Part shown: piece after piece, positions 51,590 to 61,072 of the stretch
How the letters are laid out: each line of letters begins with the position of its first letter
Numbering within the stretch: the first letter of the stretch is position 1
Assembly (NCBI GenBank): GCA_034401795.1
Contig: CM067366.1
Span: 78,483,470-78,547,469 of the forward strand
Origin: Chaetoderma sp. LZ-2023a
Lineage: Eukaryota > Mollusca > Caudofoveata > Chaetodermatida > Chaetodermatidae
Direction of reading: 5' to 3'
DNA length: 64,000 bases
Position numbers and translations under genes: made by a program
The notes under the pieces: generated by a model
Database searches by the model: none
What the model saw: the letters and a program-made list of their open reading frames with translations, nothing else
Told to the model about the DNA's origin: nothing

Positions 51590-54500
51590 AATGGATCCTG
51601 GGTTCATTCATATTTGTTTGAATGGATCCTGTTTTCATATTTGTGGATGATCCAAGATGTGTCTTTGTTGTGGATCCTGGGTTTGACTTTGCTAATTCCA
51701 TATAGATAATTTCCTGGGCATATTTGGAGTGAAAATCCTGGATTAGTATTTGCTGTGGGGATTGAGATTTGATGTGGTGTATCCGGTGTGTATATTTGAG
51801 GTGAATGATCCTAGAAGTTCCCATTTTATGTGGTTAATTCTGGGTTTATCATTGTGGTGGGTACTTGATTCATATTTTGGTGTAATCGATCATGTGTTCA
51901 TAAAATTTGGGGTGCTAGATGATTCTGGAGGTTTTTTTGTTGTGTATCCTAGGTTCATATTTGGTGAGGTGGATCCTGACTTCCAATTTAATATGGATGA
52001 TTTTCTGTTTAGGAAAAGAAATTTATGCTAAATTCTGGTATGGTAAACATTTGCAGTGAAGCGTTCTGTCTCTTTCTTTGAGGTTGATCCAGTATTGATT
52101 TTTGTGGAAAATCCTGGGTTTATGTTTGTGGTGGATCCTGGGTTCAATTTTGTGGAGAATCCTTCAAGCTCAATTTTGGGCTGGAGGATCCTCGGTTAAT
52201 CTTTGGTGGCTCCTGAGTTCGTCTTTGGGGTGGAGGATCCTGTATTTATCTTTGTGGAGGATCTTGGGTTTATCTTTGTTGAGGATCCTGGGTTTATATT
52301 TTTGGTGCATCCTGAGTACATCTTTGGAGTGGAGGATCCTGAGTTCATCTTTGTCAAGGATCCTGGATTTATCTTTGTGGAGGATCGTGGGTATATATTT
52401 TTGGTGGATCCTGAGTACATCTTTGGAGTGGAGGATCCTGAGTTTATCTTTGTGGAGGATCCTGGGTTTATCTTTGTGGAGGATCGGGATCCTGGATTTA
52501 CCTTTGTGGAGGATTCTGGGTTTATATTTTTGGTGGATCCTGAGTACATCTTTGGAGTGGAGGATCCTGAGTTTATGTTTTTGGTGGATCCTGAGTTTAC
52601 CTTTGTAGAGGATCCTGGGTTTATATTTGTGGAGGATTCTGAGTTTATTTTTGTGGAGGATTATGAGTTTATCTTTGTGGAGAATATTGGGTTAGATTTT
52701 GTGGAGAATCCTTCAAGCTCATCTTTGGGCTGGAGGATCCTGGGTTAATCTTTTGTGGCTCCTGAGTTCGCCTTGGGGGTGGAGGATCCTGGATTTATAT
52801 TTGTGGAGGATCCTGGATTTATATTTGTGGAGGATCCTGGGTTTATATTTTTGGTGGATCCTGAGTACATCTTTGGAGTGGAGGGTCCTGAGTTTATGTT
52901 TTTGGTGGATCCTGAGTTTATCTTTGTAGAGGATCCTGGGTTTATCTTTGTGGAGGATTCTGAATTTATCTTTGTGGAGGATCCTGGATTTATAGTTTTG
53001 TTGGGTCCTGAGTACACGGTCCTGAGTACAGCTTTGGAGTGGAGGATCCTGAGTTTATGTTTTTGGTGGATCCTGGGTTTATCTTTGTGGAGGATCTTGT
53101 GTTTATCTTTGTGGAGGATCCTGGGCTAAATTTTGTGGCGAATCCTTCAAGCTCATCTTTGGGGTGGAGGATCCTGGATTTATCTTTGTGAAGGATCCTG
53201 GCATTATCTTTGTGGAGGATCCTGGGTTTATCTTTGTGGAGGATCCTGGGTTTATCTTTGTGGAGGATCCTGGGTTTATATTTTTGGTGGTTCCTGAGTA
53301 CATCTTTGGAGTGGAGGATCCTGAGTTTATGTTTTTGGTGGATCCTGATTTTATCTTTGTAGAGGATCCTGGGTTTATCTTTGTGGAGGATTCTGAGTTT
53401 ATCTTTGTGGTGGACCCTGAGTTTATCTTAGTGGAGGATCTTGGGTTTATCTTTAGGATCCTGTGTTAAATTTTGTGGAGAATCCTTCAAGCTCATCTTT
53501 GGGCTGGAGGATCCTGGATTTATATTTGTGGAGGATACTGGGTTTATCTTTGTGGAGGATCCTGATTTTATTTTTGTGGAGGATTCTGGGTTTATCCTTT
53601 TGGTGGATCCTGGGTTTATCATTGTGGAGGATCCTGAGTTTATCTTTTTGGTAGATCCTGAGTTTATCTTTGTGGAGGATCCTGGATTTATCTTTGTGGA
53701 GGATACTGGGTATATCTTTGTGGAGGATACTGGGTTTATATTTTTGGTGGATCCTGAGTACGTCTTTGGAGTGGAGGATCCTGGGTTTATCTTTGTGGAG
53801 GATTCTGAGTTTATCTTTTTAGTGGATCCTGAGTTTATCTTAGTGGAGGATCTTGGGTTTATCTTGAGGATCCTGGGTTAGATTTTGTGGAGAATCCTTC
53901 AAGCTCATCTTTGGGCTGGAGGCTCCTGGGTTACTCTTTTGTGGCTCCTGAGTTCGTCTTTGGGGTGGAGGATCCTGGCTTTATCTTTGTGGAGGATTCT
54001 GAGCTTATTTTTTTGTGGATCCTGGGTTTATCTTTGTGAAGGATTCAGAGTTTATCTTTGTGGAGGATCGGGATCCTGGATTTACCCTTGTGGAGGATCC
54101 TGGGTTTATATTTTTGGTGGATCCTGAGTACATCTTTGGAGTGGAGGATCCTGAGTTTATGTTTTTGGTGAATCCTGAGTTTATCGTTGTAGCGGATCCT
54201 GGGTTTATCTTTGTGGAGAATTCTGAGTTTATCTTTGTGGATGATTCTGAGTTTATCTTTGTGGATGATTCTGAGTTTATCTTTGTGGAGGATCTTGTGT
54301 TTATCTTTGTGGAGGATCCTGTGTTAAATTTTGTGAAGAATCCTTCAAGCTCATCTTTGGGCTGGAGGATCCTGGGTTAATCTTTTGTGGCTCCTGATTT
54401 CGCCTTTGGGGTGGAGGATCCTGGATTTATATTTGTGGAAGATCCTGGATTTATATTTGTGGAGGATCCTGGATTTTTATTTGTGGAGGATCCTGGGTTT

Positions 54501-55255
54501 ATATTTTTGGTGGATCCTGAGTACATCTTTGGAGTGGAGGATCCTGAGTTTATGTTTTTGGTGGATCCTGATTTTATCTTTGTAGAGAATCCTGGGTTTA
54601 TCTTTGAGGAGGATTCTGTGTATCTTTGTGGAGGATTCTGAGTTTATCTTTGTGGAGGATCCTGGTTTATTATTTGGTGGAGATTCATGTTTATCTTTGT
54701 GGAGGATCCTGGGTTTATCGTTTTAGTGGCTCCTGAGTTCATCTTTGTGGTGCAGGATCCTGGATTTATCTTTGTGGAAAATCCTGTGTTTAGCTTTGTG
54801 GTGGATCATGGTTTCCTATTCGGTGTGGTGGATCCTGAGTTCAATTTTGTGGAGTATGCTGTTTATCTTTGGGGTAGAGGACCGTGGGTTCATATTTGTT
54901 ATGGATTAGCCTGGGCATGTACGGAATGAAAATCCGGGATTAGTATTTGGTGTGGTGGATCCTGAGTTCAATTTTGTGGAGTATGCTGTTTATCTTTGGG
55001 GTGGAGGACCGTGGGTTCATATTTGTTATGGATTAGCCTGGGCATGTACGGAATGAAAATCCTGGATTAGTATTTGCTGTGGTGTATCCTATTTGTATAT
55101 TTGTGGTGAATGATCCTATAAATTTGGAATTTGTGCTAAATTCTGGGTTAATCATTGTGGTGGTCGTTGATTCATATTATTGGCAAGTTAGATCCTGTTT
55201 TCATATTTGAGGTGAATGATTCTGGATATTTCTTTTTTGTGTATCCTAGGTTCAT
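51590..55255 (+). repeat. 24-bp-unit satellite array, first part
   Basis: From about 52100 to 54870 the DNA is built of 24-bp units with a central GGATCC that translate as VEDPGFIF on the plus strand and KINPGSST on the minus strand. Variant units (LVDPEYIF, GVEDPEF) occur in a regular order. The landmark AATCCTTCAAGCTCATCTTT recurs at about 52160, 52709, 53145, 53482, 53899 and 54340, showing a higher-order unit of 340-550 bp. Flanks (51590-52100, 54880-55255) are the more complex part of the satellite, with a local tandem duplication at about 54930-55060. Stops at each higher-order junction argue against a gene. Confidence 0.9.
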
Positions 55256-56424
55256 TGCGTGCCCGCTCCAGCGGGCACGCTTCTATTTATTGCTCCCTAG
55301 AATTGCCTATAGGACATTATTTCGCGCAGGAGATTGTGGGGCTGTGTCTCGCGAGATCTCCAACGATACGAGATCTAATAATTCTCGGCGCGAAGACACG
55401 GCTCTATTTTTAGATTGCTGGATATCTCATATTTATAATCTTCATGCGCGTGATTCATGGCGAGTTCTCTTATTTGTTCTGGTCAGACTAATAGAGTTTA
55501 CGCTGCGATGACCGCTTAATTATTTTAATAAACAGTCAACGGAACTCCAAATAACTACTCTAAATAAGCTTCTTTTGCTGGAGGACTGCGTACAAAACAT
55601 GTTTATCATTCCTTCTGCAGATGAAAGTACTCAGGCACACGCCCACTCGCGGCGTCTCTTATATGTCCACTTTAGCACTCTATCAAACTGCCCACAACTG
55701 GCTTGCGGTAATCGTGAGAAATGTCCATTTGCATTAGCTACTCGAGAACTTGTTTTGAAAGTTTACCACTGGAATGACTGGTTGGATAACCGATCCTATA
55801 ATGGTCTCTTGGACGGCAATTAGACATAGGACATTTTCTATGATAATGGGTTTTTTCTGTATATGACGTCATCATTATTTAGGTCAGATGTAGCTGGACC
55901 TCACAATCAAAATATGTAATGAATGACGTATCTAGCTCCACCAGGAACATTGAATAGCCAGTCAAGTATGCGAATTGCGCGTCTTTACTATTTAATCAAC
56001 ATGCTGTTGACTATTTTGAAACTAATTTGACTAGACGCTGTTCGAATTGTATGTCGTTGCTATTTATTCAACAGTCATTTTCTATGATAATGGCTGGGTT
56101 CGATCTGTAACTGAAGGATATGACGTAATAATCAATTACTTCATATACAGGCTGACGTCACAATCCAAAATGTGTAAATGAATGGCGTATTGAGGTCAGT
56201 CATGAACATTGAATAGTCGGGCAAGTGTACGAATTGTATGTCTTTACTGTTTAATCAACATCGTGTTGAATATTTTGAAACTAATTTGACCTGGCGTTGT
56301 TGCGGCCAGAGGCAGCAAACCTTTAAAAGCACCCAGTCAAATTAGTTTCAAAATATTCATCAGCTTACCTGTATATTTACCTTGAAATTGGAAGTCTGGG
56401 AATTCATTATTCAGCGTATATATA
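55256..56424. other. Start of the block that splits the satellite
   Basis: The block begins with a perfect hairpin (GCGTGCCCGC, loop TCCA, GCGGGCACGC; 55257-55280). A stretch of about 250 bp of distinct composition follows, with many CG/GAGATCTC words and no readable protein. From about 55730 come MITE family A and B copies (55755-55800, 56000-56060, 56262-56370) and repeated text near 55870-55990 and 56120-56240 with TGACGT(C/A) words. No gene is supported. Confidence 0.6.
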
Positions 56425-58084
56425 CACCTGTGCAAAAGTTAAGCACCAGCAAAAACAATAGAACGTAGAAACATGATGGTACAACTAGGCTGCCATACTT
56501 TTTGTCCCCGCGTTAGCTGACATAATTCCAAGTACGAAATGCACATGCATGCATGATGACTTCACGCCGCTTGATGTCCGTGCGTGGCGGGAAACAGCAC
56601 ACGTGTTCAGTTATGTAAAAGTCCAGTTTGAGGTGTAGAACATTACATGCAGATTTAGGCGACAAGATTAGGAATTTTGTGTTCATGACCGTGGTTTATT
56701 TGTACAGAGAGAATTAGCTCTTGATTGTGAACCGCTATGGCAAGAGGAAGGTTAAGTGATCGTGTGAAATGGCAAATCATAGGCATGCATACCACTGGTA
56801 TGTCATGCAGAGAGATTGGCAGACAGCTGAACATTAACCATACTGTAATCAGTCGTTTGATTGCAAAACATGGGCAAACTAACGAGGTGAAGGACAGGCC
56901 TAGATCTGGAAGACCGAAGAAGACTACTGCCCGTGATGATCGAGCCCTAGTACGCCTTGTTAGGAGATCTCCATTCACCAACAGCAGAGTGCTCGGCCAG
57001 CAATGGGAAACGCGCAATAGAGTGTCAATGTCTACCGTCAAAAGGAGACTGTATGCTGCTGGCATGAAAGCTAGGAGACCTGTCAGACGTCCTCTCCTCA
57101 CTGCACACCACAAAGAGGAGCGTCTGAGGTGGTGCAACGAAAGAAGACACTGGAACATGAGATCCTGGAGACGGGTACACTGGTCCGATGAAAGTCGGTT
57201 CCTGCTTCATGCCACAGATGGTCGAACTCGTGTATGGAGGTCCAGACGCACGGCGTACGACCAACGTAACATCATGGAAGAAGTTCCATTTGGTGGCGGT
57301 TCCGTTATGATATGGGGGTGCATCTCATTTTATTGTAAGCTGGATCTGTTGACTATACCTGGAACACTAAATGGACAAAGATATCAATATTCCATACTGG
57401 ATAGAGTTGTGGTCCCTCATTTTGTAAATCATGCACCTGGAACCCACCCTATATTCATGGATGACAACGCCCGACCACATCGTGCTAGAGCTGTGCATGA
57501 ATACCTCCGCCAGAATGCCATCGAAACCCTACCATGGCCAGCATGGAGCCCTGACATGAACCCTATTGAGCATATCTGGGACATTCTGGGAAACATGGTG
57601 AGAAGGAGGGATCCTCCTGTGCAGAACCTACAGGAATTAACAGACGCACTCCATCTTGAATGGCAACGAATACCACAATGGCGTATCAGTCGGTTGGTGA
57701 CCAGCATGAGACGTCGTGTCCAGGCCGTCATCCAGGCACAAGGTGGATATACCCGGTATTAATAATGACAGTCTCAAACTCGTGCACAGATGTTAAACTT
57801 CGTTTTCAGACACCATTAATGACAATCTAGCCACGTGTGTCAACTGTAGGGCAATAGTTGTCAGTTGTGTCAACGTAACCATATTCAGGCCTCGTTTTCA
57901 AGTTCAAACAAAAACATACAGTGTTTCCCCACCGTCATAATCAGCATTCCTCTAGTTGCATTATTACCTCTTGCACTAAGATGGATGGGTACATAAATGT
58001 TTATGCTATTGCTTTCTTCATAGCACATGAATATACCCTCGCATGTGCGTAAAAATAGGGTGGTGCTTAACTTTTGCACAGGTG
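56425..58084 (+). mobile_element. Tc1/mariner element copy 2 (apparently intact)
   Basis: The 1660-bp element has inverted ends CACCTGTGCAAAAGTTAAGC and GCTTAACTTTTGCACAGGTG. It is flanked by TA on the left and TG/TATATA on the right. It lies inside a palindrome family B repeat, whose tail resumes at about 58095 (CGATTCCAACACGC). Nearly identical to copy 1 at 42228-43870, it encodes a full transposase. Confidence 0.95.
56737..57762 (+). CDS. Tc1 transposase, full length
   Basis: The ORF is 341 codons, the normal length for Tc1 transposases. It has an N-terminal bipartite HTH (about residues 1-110: MSCREIGRQLNINHTVISRL, then a GRPKK AT-hook-like linker at about 58-62) and a DDE core. The catalytic residues are Asp in HWSDESRF, Asp in MDDNARPH and Glu in SPDMNPIEHIWD, with 34 residues between the last two, i.e. 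DD34E. The enzyme binds the terminal repeats and inserts the element at TA. The frame is undamaged, and copy 1 differs mainly by a 14-bp deletion. Activity is plausible but untested. Confidence 0.95.
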   Translation: MARGRLSDRVKWQIIGMHTTGMSCREIGRQLNINHTVISRLIAKHGQTNEVKDRPRSGRPKKTTARDDRALVRLVRRSPFTNSRVLGQQWETRNRVSMSTVKRRLYAAGMKARRPVRRPLLTAHHKEERLRWCNERRHWNMRSWRRVHWSDESRFLLHATDGRTRVWRSRRTAYDQRNIMEEVPFGGGSVMIWGCISFYCKLDLLTIPGTLNGQRYQYSILDRVVVPHFVNHAPGTHPIFMDDNARPHRARAVHEYLRQNAIETLPWPAWSPDMNPIEHIWDILGNMVRRRDPPVQNLQELTDALHLEWQRIPQWRISRLVTSMRRRVQAVIQAQGGYTRY

Positions 58085-58840
58085 TGTATATATACATCGA
58101 TTCCAACACGCAAAACGGGGTGGAGCTTAGCTAGAAATAGGCGTGGCATACCTAGAAATGGATCTCTATTGAAATTGTCATGAGCAGATTGAGCATTACA
58201 TGGCTAATAGCACTTGTTAATGCGTGGTCCACACAATATGGACCACTTGTATTAAGAGAGCACCCGTATTTATAGGTCACATATTTTAACAAGGCCAATC
58301 ATAGATTGTAGACCCTTGCCATCCCGAACGCACATAGACCCGAATACAATACACTCATCCTCTGACGGAGCGAGGGTAATTAATACCACTTCCTAATGGG
58401 CCATTTCAGGTTGTCTATCCATCATATTACGTCATATGACGTCGTAATTAATTAAGTGACGCGTAGGATATCGTCATAATAATGACGTCATGACTGACTC
58501 GATTTAGTCCATCTTAAATGCTTAATAATCTGACACGTTGTACGAATTGTATGTTTTTGTTATTTAATAAAAAATGCTGTTGAATATTTTGAAAGTAATT
58601 TGACTGGCCGCTGTTGCTGCCATATGCAGCAACAGGACCCAGTCAATTTAGTGTCTAAATATTCCATGGCTTACCTGTATAGTTTTCTTGAAATTTATCC
58701 TCTAGTAGTTCAGAAATCCATCGATCCCAACTCGAGAGTGGTATGGGTGAAGTTTAGCTAGAGATGGGCAGGGCATAGCTAAACTGGAAAGGTTCATTGT
58801 ATTAATAAACCACCACAATTTTCAGTGCCCTATTGTCTGT
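58085..58840. repeat. Palindrome family B copies and spacer
   Basis: 58095-58160 is the interrupted tail of the repeat that holds Tc1 copy 2. A further full family B palindrome with its tail is at about 58565-58800. Several TGACGTCA-like words lie in 58430-58500. No gene was found. Confidence 0.65.
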
Positions 58841-58844
58841 AGTA

Positions 58845-60140
58845 TGTTAAGTTACCCCACATAGACTTGAGCTAGTCTATACGCTAGTTATATTCCGAAT
58901 CTAACAAATTCTAGATGAAGTAATTTTAATCTGCAAAATTTAGCTTAAATGATGGTGTATTCGTGGTTTTCGGTGCCTTACTTTCCGTAATATTGTCGGT
59001 TCCAGAACTTCGCTCACCTAGACGTATAGAAGTTTGAATATGCTAGTTACATTGGGAATTTAAAAGAATTCGAACTGAAGTATTTTCGTAATATGCGATT
59101 TCATCGCATAAATTTGTTCCAATGTCGGCAGATCTGTGGTTTTCAATACCCTACTGTCTGCAATATGTGTGGCTACATAATTTCAGCCATATGGTTAGAT
59201 AGGGATATGAATACGCTAATGAATCTTGAGATTTCTACCACGTAGTAATTTCGTAATATTCAATTTAGTAGCCACGGACAGTTGTCAAATGCCAACAATT
59301 GACTATATTCAGTATTAGAATCTCAGTTCTCGGTTTGTAATCATTTTTTTTTTTACATAAAGCTGTATATAACTGAATATGTACTACTGCTTTTGCACGA
59401 TTCTACCATCAAGTAATTTGGTAATATGTAGTTACATATTCGCCATATGGCCCCATTGTAATATGGTTGGTTCACATTCACCACATTCAGATAGGTGTCG
59501 ATATGTCCTGACATATCGCTCATAATGGGTTCGGCCCAGAATATCACCCATATGTTTAGATAGGTATAGGCATAAGCTTACGACGTAGTGACATTTAAAA
59601 ATGCCATAACGTAAATAAGCTCAAACTTAGGATAATTCATGGTTTTAATTGCAATACGTTCACCCCAAGAATTTCACCCACAAATACTTATAGGAAATAT
59701 GCTAGTTGTATTCCGAATTTTTCAAAATTCTACAGGAACGTAATTTCATAGTACACAATTCCATACCGAAAATTGGCGCAAATTCTGTCAGATCAACGAT
59801 TTTCTGTACCACACTGTTTGCAATAGGTTCGACCCCAGAAGGTCACCCATATGGTTAGATACGTATATGAATACGCTAATAAAGTATCAAAGGTTTAAAA
59901 AAATGTTTACTATACAGCAATTTAGTAGTGGCACACCATTGTCAAATTCCAATAATGTACTATATTCGGTACCAGAATATCTCCACATGCCTTGTAGCCA
60001 GTTTTCGAACATATGTTCTCGTGCTATGCGAAATATTGTATAATTCTACCACCAAATATTTATTATAGTAATGTGAAAATATTTCCATATATCCCATATT
60101 ATTAGCCACGTGTACTGGTAGAACCTGACTTATCAGGCTA
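58845..60140. repeat. Diverged tandem repeat of about 160 bp
   Basis: A phrase of the type ATATGCTAGTTA.ATT..GAAT, preceded by TCACCCATATGGTTAGATA-like text, recurs near 58880, 59042, 59213, 59573, 59702 and 59874, with weaker copies near 59385 and 60024. Spacing is about 130-180 bp. Each unit also has an AATTCTACCA...AATTT(C/G)GTAATAT phrase. This is an old, mutated satellite and is non-coding. Confidence 0.7.
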
Positions 60141-60269
60141 ATACCCTAACATTTGCACATATGGTCAACAAGATCGTCATCATTACAACGGTTGAGGCCG
60201 ATTTTGGCCTTTTTGTCGAGCAAAAATATTTGATTTAATAGTTTGTCACTGTTTCCAGTAAAGATATCG

Positions 60270-60600
60270 TTTAATAGATATGATAGCTAAATGAAACAGA
60301 TCACGATTGTGGTTGTTTCCCACTGGGTCTTGTCAGAATGTTTTCTACTATATCATTTTCATTGGAGAAAACTAGGTTCACAGTATTGGTTCTATCCTGG
60401 CCACTTAACTTTGTTGAAAAGGTTATCTGTCGGTACAGATCGGGGTCCTGTATTGCATCAAAATATACTTGCTTTGTGCATTTCACTAGCATTGCAGTGT
60501 ATATTTCACCAATATATTTCCAGGTAATAAGCTCTTCACGTCTGTTTAGGAAGGTATCAAGATTTAAGTTTAAAATAGTCTTCACAGTTTTTCTTTAATA
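60270..60600 (-). pseudogene. CR1/L2-like LINE endonuclease fragment
   Basis: The minus strand encodes RTNTVNLVFSNENDIVENI near 60390-60330, which matches the endonuclease stretch before the SDH motif in CR1/L2 LINEs (..LDLVFTNE...V..I). The N-terminal part of this 94-codon frame is not recognisable. Only a scrap remains. Confidence 0.55.
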
Positions 60601-61072
60601 TGTTTGAATGGGTGGCAGGGTCTGTACTGCTTCTTGCGCTGATTTTCTACTGACTGGGTTGCCAGATTTCTTTATCTTTACAAGTTGTTGATACCTAATG
60701 ACCCAAATTTGATCTGTTACGCTCTGTTGATGCAGTAGTACACTTTTCTCATCACTGGCTGCTCTTAATTGTGTCTGTTCCTCTCTCTGTTAAGGGGTTT
60801 GGCCTGGAGAAAAAGGATGGATGGAAAAATTGTTGGACTGACCAAAATATAAGCTGCTTTTCCTAGCCCACAGCTAATACTGCCCATATCTTTTTGCAAA
60901 AAATATTCTTTCTTTTGTGTTTATTGTCCGCATATATTTTTGTCATAAGTGGCTTGTATGCCTTTATATAACTTCATTTTTTCATGAAACAGTTGAGTTT
61001 ATTCTCAGAATTATAATAAGCTCCGGGCACGCTATTTTACCATTGATGCCTTGCATCAATATGTGTACTTGT
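60601..61072. other. End of the inserted block
   Basis: This is an AT-rich spacer. Near 61019-61033 the text GCTCCGGGCACGCT, reversed, resembles the GCGTGCCCG start of the block at 55257. No gene was found. Confidence 0.45.

Noticed and set aside
52203..54641. Long ORFs (up to 181 codons) in the VEDPGFIF repeats as a protein gene
   Set aside because: The 24-bp unit is divisible by three and stop-free, so both strands give long frames. Stops recur at each higher-order junction, and no start, signal peptide or splice structure fits. Treated as a satellite, with a test proposed.
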